Shown here: one piece after another, positions 16,739-25,055 of the stretch
Numbering within the stretch: position 1 is the first letter of the stretch
How the letters are laid out: each line of letters starts with the position of its first letter
Made by a program: the position numbers and the translations under genes
Assembly (NCBI GenBank): GCA_964590255.1
Contig: CAZPYA010000003.1
Coordinates: forward strand, 30,998 to 94,997
DNA length: 64,000 bases
Reading direction: 5' to 3'
Source of the DNA: JAKIYB01 sp964590255
GTDB lineage: Bacteria > Armatimonadota > Hebobacteria > CAIYQO01
The notes under the pieces: generated by a model
What the model was told of the DNA's origin: nothing
What the model saw: only the letters and a program-made list of their open reading frames with translations
Databases searched by the model: none

Positions 16739-17959
16739 ATGAATATTCTCTATATCGTGCAGCATTTAGCGGGGCTGTCCGGTTCCGGCAGCTTGCGGCC
16801 GTATGAGTTCTCCCAGCGGCTGGTCGCCATGGGACACAAGGTGACCGTGCTCTGCGGCAGTTCCAGCAAGTCATCACCACGGGATATCGCGGAAGCACGG
16901 AGCGTTGGCGTAGAGGTGGTACAGGCGCCAATTCATTACGCGCAGCACCTGTCATACCTGGACCGCCTGCTGGTTTTCCGCCGGTTCATGGTGTGGGCGA
17001 TTCGCACCGGAAGAGCTTTGCCAAAGCCGGATATCGTGTTCGCCAGTTCAACCCCGCTCACCATTGGGGAGGTTGGACGTCAAGTGGCGGCGCACCACCG
17101 CGTGCCGTTTGTCTTTGAGGTGCGTGATCTGTGGCCAGAAGTGCCCATTGCGCTTGGTGCACTCAATAATCCCATCCTGCGTTGGATGGCCAACCGCATG
17201 GCTCGGCACGTCTACGGTGCCGCGGATCATGTTGTCGCCCTCTCGCCGGGGATGCGGGATGGCGTGTTGGCCTGGGGCGTACCAGTGGACCGCATCACGG
17301 TGATCCCGAACTGCAGCGACACGCACCTCTTCGGTGGACAGGCGGGACGCGAGGAAGTGCGTGCCCAATACGGCGTTGAATCCAGTCTCTTTTGCATCCA
17401 CCCTGGCGCCATGGGACTGGTCAATGGCCTGGATTACCTACTCGAGTGCGGCAAGGAGCTAGATGCGCGCGGCGTGACCGATATCCACATTGCGCTCATT
17501 GGCGATGGCACGCAAAAGAGTCGGTTGATAGCACGGCTGGCACAAGAGCAGATTCGTTCAGTCACTATCCACGATTCCATACAAAAGCGTGAGATGCCGC
17601 GGTTGCTGGCCGCCGCGGATGTTGGCATTGTCTCGGTAATGCCGCATCCCGCGATGGAAGCGAACTCGGCGAATAAATTCTTCGATTTTCTCGCCGCCGG
17701 CATCCCGGTTCTGTTGAATTATGGCGGCTGGCAGGCGGAAGCGCTACACACGGCACAGGCCGGCCTCAGTGTGTCACCGCATGAGCCTGTCGCTATGGCT
17801 GATGTGCTGATGACGCTGCGGGATGACCCTGAGGCCCGAAAGACCATGGGACGCAATGGCCGCCGACTCGCCGAAGAAGAGTATGACCGCGACTTACTCG
17901 CGCATAAGCTAGAAGGAGTGTTGACCAGGGTTGCAGATGCTCGTGCGCACCGTGCGTAG
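16739..17959 (+). CDS. GT4-family glycosyltransferase (WbuB-like)
   Basis: 406 residues. It has the GT-B fold of family 4: an N-terminal acceptor domain (MNILYIVQHLAG, GSGSLRPYEFSQRLVAMGH) and a C-terminal donor domain with PGAMGLVNGLDYLLECG, ALIGDGTQK and the ExxxxxxNK-type motif in EANSANKFFDFLAAGIPV. FVFEVRDLWPEVPIALGAL is typical of WbuB-like transferases, which add a FucNAc- or related HexNAc-type sugar to a lipid-linked intermediate. It is last in the flippase-polymerase-GT4 cassette and starts 12 bases after the polymerase stop. It is the only dedicated glycosyltransferase of the locus besides the phosphoglycosyl transferase. Confidence 0.88.
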   Translation: MNILYIVQHLAGLSGSGSLRPYEFSQRLVAMGHKVTVLCGSSSKSSPRDIAEARSVGVEVVQAPIHYAQHLSYLDRLLVFRRFMVWAIRTGRALPKPDIVFASSTPLTIGEVGRQVAAHHRVPFVFEVRDLWPEVPIALGALNNPILRWMANRMARHVYGAADHVVALSPGMRDGVLAWGVPVDRITVIPNCSDTHLFGGQAGREEVRAQYGVESSLFCIHPGAMGLVNGLDYLLECGKELDARGVTDIHIALIGDGTQKSRLIARLAQEQIRSVTIHDSIQKREMPRLLAAADVGIVSVMPHPAMEANSANKFFDFLAAGIPVLLNYGGWQAEALHTAQAGLSVSPHEPVAMADVLMTLRDDPEARKTMGRNGRRLAEEEYDRDLLAHKLEGVLTRVADARAHRA

Positions 17960-18012
17960 GCCAATCTCCGTGTGCAAAGCTTGGCGATAGCTTCAATCGT
18001 CCGGACCCCAAA

Positions 18013-18041
18013 TTGTCATCCCGGCACAAAACGTCTACAAT
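18013..18041 (+). promoter_or_regulatory. Predicted sigma-70-type promoter for the aminotransferase gene
   Basis: TTGTCA at 18013-18018 and TACAAT at 18036-18041, separated by 17 bases, ending 36 bases before the GTG start at 18078. It suggests that the aminotransferase and genes after it form a transcription unit separate from the flippase cassette. Confidence 0.6.
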
Positions 18042-18077
18042 GATTCAAAGCATGATGGTCGCAGCAAAGGAACACTC

Positions 18078-19241
18078 GTGATTATCGACGCCGCCGTGCA
18101 GCAGTCGCAGACGCTGCAGTTCAGTTTAAAAGCGCAGGAGCTGAAGAAGCAGGGACGTGACATCATTTCGCTGGGGTTGGGCGAGCCGGATTACGACACC
18201 CCCGACCACATCAAACAGGCGGCAGCCGACGCGCTGGCGGCGGGGCTGACGCGCTACGGCGCGGCGCCGGGCCTGCCCGAGCTGCGCGAACTGGTGGCGT
18301 GCAAGCTGCAGGCGGACAACGGCATTCCCGCAAAAGCGAACGAGGTGCTCATCGTGCCGGGGGCAAAGAACGCACTGTTCCTGGCCTGCGCCGCGGTGCT
18401 GCGTCCGGGTGACGAGGTGATCAACCTCACCCCATGCTACGTCAGCAACGTGCCCATTTTGAAGCTGGCCGAGCCGGGGTGCGTCATCCGCAACATCCCA
18501 CTGCTGCCCGACACCTTTCGGCTGGACCGCGACCGCATCCTGGCGGCGCTGACGCCAGCCACCCGTCTCCTCCTCATCAACTACCCGAACAACCCGAGCG
18601 GGAAGATGCTGGACGCCGACGACGCCGTCTTCCTGCGCGGCGCTATCGCCGAGCGCGACTGCTACCTGCTCTCCGACGAGATCTACGAGCGGCTGGCCAT
18701 CGCCGACACGGCGCACATCTCGCCGGCGGCTTTCCCGGAGATCGCCGCGCAGGTCATCACCGTCAACGGCTTCAGCAAGTCCTACTCGATGACCGGCTGG
18801 CGCATCGGCTACACCCACGCCGCGCCGGCGGTCACCGCGGTGATGCTGAAGATTCACCAGCAGCTCAACACGAACACCGCCGCCTTCATCCAGAAGGCCG
18901 CCGTCGCCGCGCTGGCCGGCCCGCAGGAGCGCCTGCACCAGTTCATCGGTGACCTGAAATCCCGCGCTAAGTTGTATAATGACTTCTGCGCCCGCACGCC
19001 GTCGGTGCGCACCGCGCCGGTGGAAGGCGGCTTCTTCGGCTTCCTGCACGTCGGCGCGGCGGGGATGGCCTCCGACGCCTTCGCCACCGCGCTGCTCGAA
19101 GACACCGGCGTGGCGGTGATCCCCGGCGTTTCCTTCGGCGACGATTTCGACGCCTGGGTGCGCATCTCGCTGGCCGCCTCCACCGCCGAGTTGACCGAGG
19201 GGTTGAAGCGGATTGGGGAGTTTATGGGACGGCATGCGTGA
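18078..19241 (+). CDS. Class I/II PLP-dependent aminotransferase (aspartate aminotransferase-like)
   Basis: 387 residues from GTG 18078, preceded by AAAGGA. It has the fold-type I layout: SLGLGEPDYDTPDH near residue 33, GAKNALFLACAAVL, NYPNNPSGKM around residue 171, and the pyridoxal-phosphate lysine Lys234 in GFSKSYSMTGWRIGY. These are marks of the aspartate/aromatic aminotransferase group, not of the sugar aminotransferases (DegT/AryC1) usual in polysaccharide loci. It transfers an amino group between an amino acid and a 2-oxo acid. The donor and acceptor are unknown; neighbouring 2-hydroxyacid dehydrogenase and ATP-grasp genes hint at making an amino- or hydroxy-acid decoration. Confidence 0.85.
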   Translation: MIIDAAVQQSQTLQFSLKAQELKKQGRDIISLGLGEPDYDTPDHIKQAAADALAAGLTRYGAAPGLPELRELVACKLQADNGIPAKANEVLIVPGAKNALFLACAAVLRPGDEVINLTPCYVSNVPILKLAEPGCVIRNIPLLPDTFRLDRDRILAALTPATRLLLINYPNNPSGKMLDADDAVFLRGAIAERDCYLLSDEIYERLAIADTAHISPAAFPEIAAQVITVNGFSKSYSMTGWRIGYTHAAPAVTAVMLKIHQQLNTNTAAFIQKAAVAALAGPQERLHQFIGDLKSRAKLYNDFCARTPSVRTAPVEGGFFGFLHVGAAGMASDAFATALLEDTGVAVIPGVSFGDDFDAWVRISLAASTAELTEGLKRIGEFMGRHA

Positions 19242-19509
19242 AGGTGATGATGCGGTTCCGGCAGCAGAAGACGGATAAATGGTGACAGGAACCGTTTATC
19301 TGATGGATGCATAACCAGTTGGAAACTGGTGGCAACACGGAGACAGTGAAGTCGGGATTTCTGGTGCCATCGGCAGTCGCGCGGACCCCTCCCCCTCCCC
19401 TAGCAGGAGAGGGGAGCTATCCAGTGGAAGGGATTACATTAGGGGCCGTAGTGGCATACATGTGGCAAAGTGTAATTCGGGGCTTGATCGCAATAATGAG
19501 GCGCAATTT
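19242..19509. repeat. Intergenic region with a half copy of repeat family A
   Basis: 19274-19300 matches the left arm of family A (ATGGTGACAGGAACCG) and is itself flanked by GATAAA and TTTATC; the right arm is missing or rearranged beyond recognition. Further on, CCCCTCCCCCTCCCCTAGCA and AGAGGGGAG (19384-19412) is a small GC-rich palindrome like family D. No gene seen. Confidence 0.6.
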
Positions 19510-20508
19510 ATGATCCGAGTTCTATTAACCCGCGCATTTTTCGCCGAGGACCTGGCCTTTTTACAGGCCGGGCTGCGGCCGGACGTCGAGCTGATCGTGC
19601 CACCAGCCTTCACGCCGGAGGCGCTGGCGGAGGCGGTGGGCGAAGCCGACGTGCTGTTGGGCGACAATATCACCCGCGAGTTGCTGGCGCGCGGCACGCG
19701 GCTGCGCCTCATTCAGGTGCCGTGGACGGGCGTCGATCGGCTGGACTTTGCGCTGTTGCGCGACTTCAACGTGCCGGTGTGCAATTCGCACAGTAACGCG
19801 CTGCCGGTAGCGGAGATGGCGGTGAGCTTGATGCTGGCCATCACGAAAAAAATCCCGCTGCACGACGCGCGGCTGCGCCAGGGCAACTGGATGCGCCCGA
19901 CGCGCGGCGAGCCGGATTCGCACGTGCCGCCGACGCTGGTCAGCGGGCGAACCGCCGGCTTCATCGGCTTCGGCGCCATCGCCCGGCTCATCGCCGAGTT
20001 GCTGGGTGGGTTTCACATGCGCTTTATCGCCACCGACGCCCGCACGGGTGAAACGCCCGCGCCGTTGGACGCTGTCTACCCGCCCGACGCGGTGACCGAG
20101 GTCGCGGCGCAAAGCGACATCCTCTTCGTCACCGTGCCGCTCACCCCCGCCACCCGCGGGCTGGTGAACGCCGACATCTTCGCGGTGATGCAGCCATCCG
20201 CCTATCTCATCAACACCTCGCGCGGCGAGGTGGTCGACGAAGCGGCGCTCTACGCCGCGCTAAGCACGCGGCAAATCGCTGGTGCCGGCATCGACACCTG
20301 GTATCAGTATCCGAAGGCGGGCGAGGCGGCGACGCTGCCCTCGGCGCGCTTTCCCTTCCACGAACTGGACAACCTGGTGCTGTCGCCGCACCGCGCGGGT
20401 TTCGCGGAAGGTCTACTGCCGCACCTGCAGGACGTCATCGACAATCTCAACCGCCTGGCCGCCGGCGACGCGCCGCGCAACCAGGTGGACGTGACCGCGG
20501 GGTTTTAA
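19510..20508 (+). CDS. D-isomer-specific 2-hydroxyacid dehydrogenase
   Basis: 332 residues from ATG 19510, with TGAGG upstream; an in-frame GTG at 19462 lacks a ribosome site. The enzyme reduces 2-oxo acids with NAD(P)H. The Rossmann loop is GFIGFGAIARLIAELLG, followed by TVPLTPATRGLVN, and INTSRGEVVDEAAL holds the substrate-binding Arg. The His of the catalytic site is in LSPHRAGF. Family members include phosphoglycerate, lactate and erythronate-phosphate dehydrogenases; the substrate is not deducible. It ends five bases before the phosphoglycosyl transferase, so it is co-transcribed with polysaccharide genes. Confidence 0.85.
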   Translation: MIRVLLTRAFFAEDLAFLQAGLRPDVELIVPPAFTPEALAEAVGEADVLLGDNITRELLARGTRLRLIQVPWTGVDRLDFALLRDFNVPVCNSHSNALPVAEMAVSLMLAITKKIPLHDARLRQGNWMRPTRGEPDSHVPPTLVSGRTAGFIGFGAIARLIAELLGGFHMRFIATDARTGETPAPLDAVYPPDAVTEVAAQSDILFVTVPLTPATRGLVNADIFAVMQPSAYLINTSRGEVVDEAALYAALSTRQIAGAGIDTWYQYPKAGEAATLPSARFPFHELDNLVLSPHRAGFAEGLLPHLQDVIDNLNRLAAGDAPRNQVDVTAGF

Positions 20509-20513
20509 CGACT

Positions 20514-21248
20514 ATGGTAGACTTCTACGCACCCGAGATCGCCGCCGCGCTCAAGGAAAACCCGCCGCTGCCGCGCAAAACGGGGTATGACCTGCTTGTG
20601 CGCGCCATCGACATCCTCGCCGCCGGGCTGGCGCTGGTGGTGTTCGGCGCGCCGATGCTGGCCATCGCTATCGCCATCAAGCTGCAGGACGGCGGGTCGG
20701 TCTTCTTCCGCCAGGAGCGTATGGGCAAGGACGGCAAGGCCTTCCGTATCTTCAAGTTCCGCTCGATGATCGTCAACGCCGAGCAGACCGGCGCGAAGTG
20801 GCGGATGACGAAGGGCGACAGCCGCGTCACCCGCATCGGCAAGCTGCTGCGCGAATTCCACCTGGACGAACTGCCGCAGCTCTTCAACGTGCTGTCCGGG
20901 CAGATGTCGCTGGTGGGCCCGCGTCCGGCGCTCATGTTCCAGCAGGACTACTACGAAGCGTGGGAGAAGCCGCGACTGGCGGTGACGCCGGGCATGACCG
21001 GGCTGTCGCAGGTGTCCGGCGGCAACGCCCTCAACTGGGACGAGCGCATCCTTATCGACGTCTATTATGTGCGCCATCGCACCGTGGGAATGTACCTGTC
21101 CATCCTCATCCGTACCGTGCTGCAGATCTTCGTAAAAAAGGGCATCTACACCAAGGACGGCGCGGTGAAGGGCTGGACGCGTGGCGTGCCCGACTGGTAT
21201 ACCGAAGGCGAAGCGAAGCCGAAAGACGAGGTGACCACCAATGCTTGA
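20514..21248 (+). CDS. Undecaprenyl-phosphate phosphoglycosyl transferase (PglC/WcaJ-type)
   Basis: 244 residues, a monotopic phosphoglycosyl transferase that starts lipid-linked repeat-unit synthesis by moving a sugar phosphate from a UDP-sugar to undecaprenyl phosphate. One membrane segment (ILAAGLALVVFGAPMLAIAIAI, residues about 34-55) is followed by FFRQERMGKDGKAFRIFKFRSM, the DE pair in REFHLDELPQLFNVL (catalytic Asp-Glu) and GPRPAL, then PGMTGLSQVSG. It lacks the extra N-terminal membrane domain of WcaJ, so it resembles small PglC-type enzymes, with a short N-terminal extension. Its last codons overlap the acetyltransferase start by eight bases. Confidence 0.92.
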   Translation: MVDFYAPEIAAALKENPPLPRKTGYDLLVRAIDILAAGLALVVFGAPMLAIAIAIKLQDGGSVFFRQERMGKDGKAFRIFKFRSMIVNAEQTGAKWRMTKGDSRVTRIGKLLREFHLDELPQLFNVLSGQMSLVGPRPALMFQQDYYEAWEKPRLAVTPGMTGLSQVSGGNALNWDERILIDVYYVRHRTVGMYLSILIRTVLQIFVKKGIYTKDGAVKGWTRGVPDWYTEGEAKPKDEVTTNA

Positions 21249-21783
21249 TGCGACACAAATTTACCTGCGCCCGCTGGAAGAGCCGGACCTGCCGCTGCGC
21301 GTGAAATGGGTGAATGACCCGGATATCCGCCCGATGCTGATGTTCGACTACCCGATCTCGCTGGCAAAAACCCGCGCCTGGTTCCAGAAGGCAGTGACGG
21401 ATTCGACGAAAGTCAACTTCTCCATCGTCGACAAGGAAACCGACCGGGTCATCGGCATGACCGGGCTCATCGAGATCAATATCAAGCACCAGCGCGCCCA
21501 GCTCTACATCACCATCGGCGAGAAGGAATACTGGGGCCACCGCCTGGCCGACGAGGTGATCCAACTGGTGCTGGAATACGGCTTCATCGAGCTGAACCTG
21601 AACAAGATCTACCTCTACACCCTGCCCGCCAACGAGCGCGGCCGCAAGGTCTACGCCCGTAACGGCTTCGTCACCGAAGGCGTGCTGCGCCAGCACTACT
21701 ACTGCGTGGGCGCCTACCAGGACCTGACCCAGCAAAGCGTGCTGCGCGCCGAATGGGAAGCCCGGCAGGCCGAACGATCATAA
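21241..21783 (+). CDS. GNAT acetyltransferase of the polysaccharide locus
   Basis: 180 residues of the RimJ/RimL-like GNAT type, transferring acetyl from acetyl-CoA to an amine. IYLRPLEEPDLPLRVKWVND opens the domain; YITIGEKEYWGHRLADEVIQ is the acetyl-CoA-binding strand-loop-helix (the GxG/A loop is replaced by EYWGHR, as in PseH-like sugar acetyltransferases), and ERGRKVYARNGFVTEG closes it. The start overlaps the phosphoglycosyl transferase by eight bases, implying coupled translation and a shared substrate. N-acetylation of a UDP-amino-sugar before it is loaded on the lipid carrier is the likeliest job; this is inferred from position. Confidence 0.82.
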   Translation: MLDATQIYLRPLEEPDLPLRVKWVNDPDIRPMLMFDYPISLAKTRAWFQKAVTDSTKVNFSIVDKETDRVIGMTGLIEINIKHQRAQLYITIGEKEYWGHRLADEVIQLVLEYGFIELNLNKIYLYTLPANERGRKVYARNGFVTEGVLRQHYYCVGAYQDLTQQSVLRAEWEARQAERS

Positions 21784-22010
21784 ACGGCCGCCCAGTCGGC
21801 GCAGGCCGACTTCGTCTCTCCAGCCCCGGATTTCAATCCGGGGAACCAAGGTGACCGGTCGAAACCAGACGATACCGGTAATCATGAATCACAGAGCATC
21901 AATCCGGGGAACCAGGGGCATCGAACTATCCGTCAAAACCCCCTTCAGGGGGCGTAGTTCAGTAGCCCGGCCATTTATGACCGGACGGCGGCGGGGCTTG
22001 GGAATTATCA
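21784..22010. repeat. Intergenic region with several short palindromes (family F)
   Basis: Contains GTCGGC/GCCGAC (21795-21810), CCCCGGATTTCAATCCGGGG (21824-21843), a second AATCCGGGGAACCA (21901-21914), and an element at 21937-21986 that reappears at 43550-43602 (CCCCCTTCAGGGGGCGTAG, then AGTAGCCCGGCC). No gene seen. The first hairpin lies 40 bases after the acetyltransferase stop and could terminate transcription. Confidence 0.55.
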
Positions 22011-23042
22011 ATGATGAACATTCTTTTCACCTGCGCCGGTCGGCGCAACTATTTGCTGCAGTATTTCCGCGAGGCGCTGGGGGGGCGAGGGCAGGTCTTC
22101 GCCACTGATGCCTCGCCCACCGCGCCGGCGATGATGGAGGCAGACCGCGCCTTCGTGGTGCCATACGTCAGCGATCCGACCTATTTCGACGTGATCATCG
22201 GGCTGGCGCGGGAGCACAACGCGCAAATGCTTATCTCGCTGAACGACCTGGAGCTGCCGTTCCTGGCTCGCGAAAAGGGGCGGCTGCAGGCGATGGGCAT
22301 CCTGCCCATCGTCTCCGATCCATGGGTCATCGACGCCTGCTTCGACAAAGCGCGCACGGCGGAGCTGCTGACGGAGATCGGGCTGGCAACGCCGAAAACC
22401 TGCCTGACGCTGGACGACGCGCAGGCGGCGCTGGCGTCGGGCGAGTTGGCCTTCCCGCTGGTGGTGAAGCCGCGCTGGGGCACCGGCTCCATCGGGCTGG
22501 AGTTCCCGCAGGACATGCGCGAGCTGGAACTAGCCTACGCGCTGGTGTCGCTGCGCCTGTCGCGCACCATCATCGCCGAAGCAAGCGCCGCCGATCCCGG
22601 TCGCGGCGTGCTCATCCAGGGGCGGCTGCCCGGCCAGGAATACGGCCTGGACATCGTGAACGACCTGGACGGCAACCACGTGACCACCTTCGTAAAGAAG
22701 AAGCTGGCCATGCGCGCCGGCGAAACAGACAAGGCGGAAACCGTCGACGAGCCCGTGCTGCGCGAGATCGGCGCCCGCATCGCCGCCCGCCTGCGCCACG
22801 TCGGCAACCTGGACTGCGACGTCTTCATGACCCCAGACGGCCCGGCCGTGCTGGAACTGAATCCGCGCTTCGGTGGCGGCTATCCCTTCTCACATGTCGC
22901 CGGCGCGAACCTGCCCGCCGCCTTCCTCGCCTGGGTGGAGCGACGCACGCCCGATCCGGCGTGGCTGCGCGTGACCCCCGGCATTATCGCCGCGAAGTGT
23001 GATCGGCTCGTCGCGCGGTCGCGGGCAGAGATTGGTGCGTAA
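22011..23042 (+). CDS. ATP-grasp domain enzyme (carbamoyl-phosphate-synthase-like)
   Basis: 343 residues. N-terminal Rossmann-like pre-ATP-grasp part (NILFTCAGRRNYLLQYF), then an ATP-grasp fold: FPLVVKPRWGTGS (ATP-binding Lys), IQGRLPGQEYGLDIVNDLDG, and the metal-binding end VLELNPRFGGGYPFSHVAGAN. Such enzymes form an acyl phosphate and join it to an amine, as in PylC-like and carbamoyl-phosphate-synthase-like ligases; members frequently sit in surface-polysaccharide loci next to phosphoglycosyl transferases. A role in adding an amino acid to a sugar is plausible but inferred. It begins after a 227-base repeat-rich gap, so it may be transcribed separately from the acetyltransferase. Confidence 0.8.
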   Translation: MMNILFTCAGRRNYLLQYFREALGGRGQVFATDASPTAPAMMEADRAFVVPYVSDPTYFDVIIGLAREHNAQMLISLNDLELPFLAREKGRLQAMGILPIVSDPWVIDACFDKARTAELLTEIGLATPKTCLTLDDAQAALASGELAFPLVVKPRWGTGSIGLEFPQDMRELELAYALVSLRLSRTIIAEASAADPGRGVLIQGRLPGQEYGLDIVNDLDGNHVTTFVKKKLAMRAGETDKAETVDEPVLREIGARIAARLRHVGNLDCDVFMTPDGPAVLELNPRFGGGYPFSHVAGANLPAAFLAWVERRTPDPAWLRVTPGIIAAKCDRLVARSRAEIGA

Positions 23043-23073
23043 CAGCGTCCATATCCGTGGACAATCCCGTACC

Positions 23074-23102
23074 TTGCTCCAGCGACGGAAAACAGGTATG
23101 AT
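23074..23102 (+). promoter_or_regulatory. Predicted sigma-70-type promoter for the FKBP gene
   Basis: TTGCTC at 23074-23079 and TATGAT at 23097-23102 with 17 bases between them, 53 bases before the ATG at 23156. It follows the stop of the ATP-grasp gene and suggests independent transcription. Confidence 0.55.
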
Positions 23103-23155
23103 GGCGCTTCGTGTGCCCGATACTGGGGGCAACGCGCGCATGAAAGGTGGCAGAT

Positions 23156-23593
23156 ATGGCGCAGGCGGATAAGGGCGATACCGTGAAAGTGCATTACACC
23201 GGATCGCTGGCAGACGGCTCGGTGTTCGACTCGTCGGAGGGACAAGAGCCGCTGGAATTCACCCTCGGCGACGGACAGGTGATCCCCGGTTTCGAGGATG
23301 GCGTGCAGGGCATGAACGTCGGCGACGAAAAGACGGTGACCATCCCCGCCGCACAGGCCTACGGCGACGCCCGCGAAGACCTCGTCGGCCAGGTGCCGCG
23401 GTCGCAGTTCCCCCCGCAGCTCAACCCCGAACCCGGCATGGAACTGCAGATGACGCTGCCCACCGGCCAGCCCATTCCGGTCATCGTCCGCGAAGTCACC
23501 GACGACCACGTCCTCCTTGATGCCAACCACCCCCTCGCAGGGAAAGACTTGACCTTCAAGCTGCAACTGGTAGACGTGCAGAAAACAGCGTAA
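23156..23593 (+). CDS. slyD: FKBP-type peptidyl-prolyl isomerase (SlyD-like)
   Basis: 145 residues from ATG 23156, which has AAAGGTGG upstream; a GTG three codons earlier sits inside that ribosome site. The FKBP core is evident: KVHYTGSLADGSVFDSS, FTLGDGQVIPGFEDGVQGM and the insert-in-flap domain with PRSQFPPQL, then VREVTDDHVLLDANHPLAGK, the hallmark of SlyD-type proteins. It catalyses cis-trans isomerisation of X-Pro bonds and acts as a folding chaperone in the cytoplasm. The His-rich, metal-binding C-terminal tail of E. coli SlyD is absent. Its 3' end converges with glmM across a strong inverted repeat. Confidence 0.9.
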   Translation: MAQADKGDTVKVHYTGSLADGSVFDSSEGQEPLEFTLGDGQVIPGFEDGVQGMNVGDEKTVTIPAAQAYGDAREDLVGQVPRSQFPPQLNPEPGMELQMTLPTGQPIPVIVREVTDDHVLLDANHPLAGKDLTFKLQLVDVQKTA

Positions 23594-23610
23594 CGCAGCC
23601 AATATGGTTT

Positions 23611-23679
23611 GTAATCGCAGCGGAAGCCGCGTCAGGCATGTGTCGCAGACACGCTTGACACGGCTTCCGCCGCGACTAC
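23611..23679. terminator. Inverted repeat between convergent slyD and glmM
   Basis: Arms 23611-23637 and 23653-23679, 27 bases each with four differences; core GCGGAAGCCG. As RNA from the minus strand three of the four differences become G-U pairs, so it is most stable for the glmM transcript. There is no T-run, so it is either a processing/termination hairpin or a dispersed palindrome. Confidence 0.5.
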
Positions 23680-23702
23680 GAATCGGTTCTACACTCCAGG
23701 GT

Positions 23703-25055
23703 TTACGCCGCCGCGCTCAACTCCTCGCGTATCACCCCCGCCAGGTAGGCGGTCCAGTGCTCCACCTGCTCGGTCTGCACGGCTTCCACCATCACGCGGA
23801 TTTTCGGTTCGGTGCCGCTGGCGCGGACGACGACGCGGCCGTCCGCGCCCAGCGCGCTTTCCGCGGCGGCGATGGCGTCCTGGATGCGGGCGTGGGCGTC
23901 CCAGCCCTTCACGCTGGTGACATTGATGTTCACCAGCTTCTGCGGGCATTCCTGCAGCACGCCGGCCAGCGCGGAGAGGGGAGCGCCGGCGTCGCGCAGC
24001 ACGCGCAGCACCATCAGCGCGGTCACCAGGCCGTCGCCGGTGGTGGCGTGGTCGAGGAAAATGACGTGGCCGCTCTGCTCGCCGCCCAGCACCGCGCCCA
24101 GCCGCTGCATCTCTTCCAGAACATAGCGGTCGCCTACCTGCGTGCGCACCAGCCGCAGGCCGTGGCGCGCCAGCGCGCGCTCTAGCCCCAGGTTGCTCAT
24201 CACCGTGCCTACCACCGCGCCGCCGGGCAGTTTCCCTTGCGCGTGCAGCGCCAGCCCGGCCAGCGCCAGCATGTGGTCGCCGTGGACGATCTGGCCGCGC
24301 TCGTCGGCGAGGATGAGCCGGTCGGCATCACCGTCGAAGGCTAGGCCGATATCCGCGCCTAACTCGCGCACCGCCGCCGCCACCACCTCCGGATGGGTGG
24401 CGCCGCATCCGGTGTTGATGTTGATGCCGTCCGGTGAATCATGCAGCGCGGTGACCTTCGCCCCCAGCGCGCGGAACAGGTCGGGGGCCAACGGCGAGGC
24501 CGCGCCGTTGGCGCAGTCCACCACCAGGTGCATCCCCGCCAGGCTTTGGGGCGCCAGGCCGCGCAGGTATTCGCGGTACTGCTCCTGCGCGTCGCCGGCG
24601 GGCAGCCGCCGCCCCAGGCCGTCGCCGGTGGGGTGGTCCAGGTGCTCGGTGGAGTGCACGCGCGCCTCGATGGCCGCCTCTACCGTGTCGGGCAGCTTGT
24701 AGCCTTCGTGCGAGAAGAATTTGATGCCGTTGAATTCAAAGGGGTTGTGCGACGCCGAGATCACCGCGCCTACGTCAACCTGCATCACCCGCGCCAGGAA
24801 GGCGATGCCCGCGGTGGGAATCACGCCCACCGGGATGACATCCGCCCCCGCCGAGCAAAACCCGGCGATCATTGCCGCCTCGATCATGTCGCCGGAGACG
24901 CGCGTATCGCGCCCGATCACCACCCGCGGCCGGCAGCCGTCGCCGCATCGCCGTAATACTGTCGCCGCCGCCCGCGCAATGCGCAGGCTCACATGCACCG
25001 TCAGGTCGGCGTTGGCCACGCCCCGCACGCCATCCGTCCCGAAGAGTTCTCGCAC
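23703..25055 (-). CDS. glmM: Phosphoglucosamine mutase
   Basis: 450 residues from GTG 25055, which has GGAAGGA five bases upstream; this matches the usual GlmM length of about 445, whereas the open frame extends 56 codons further without support. GlmM converts glucosamine 6-phosphate to glucosamine 1-phosphate on the way to UDP-GlcNAc for peptidoglycan and amino-sugar polysaccharides. Seen: LFGTDGVRGVAN at the start, catalytic phosphoserine Ser102 in ISASHNPFEFNGIKFF, metal site DGDADR, sugar loop GGEQSGHVIF and phosphate loop RASGTEPKIRVMVE. It is transcribed away from the exopolysaccharide locus but may supply its precursor. Confidence 0.95.
   Translation of the reverse strand: MRELFGTDGVRGVANADLTVHVSLRIARAAATVLRRCGDGCRPRVVIGRDTRVSGDMIEAAMIAGFCSAGADVIPVGVIPTAGIAFLARVMQVDVGAVISASHNPFEFNGIKFFSHEGYKLPDTVEAAIEARVHSTEHLDHPTGDGLGRRLPAGDAQEQYREYLRGLAPQSLAGMHLVVDCANGAASPLAPDLFRALGAKVTALHDSPDGININTGCGATHPEVVAAAVRELGADIGLAFDGDADRLILADERGQIVHGDHMLALAGLALHAQGKLPGGAVVGTVMSNLGLERALARHGLRLVRTQVGDRYVLEEMQRLGAVLGGEQSGHVIFLDHATTGDGLVTALMVLRVLRDAGAPLSALAGVLQECPQKLVNINVTSVKGWDAHARIQDAIAAAESALGADGRVVVRASGTEPKIRVMVEAVQTEQVEHWTAYLAGVIREELSAAA

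Noticed and set aside
18078..19241. Aminotransferase as a DegT/AryC1 sugar aminotransferase
   Set aside because: The motifs NYPNNPSGKM and SKSYSMTGWRIGY belong to the aspartate aminotransferase group.
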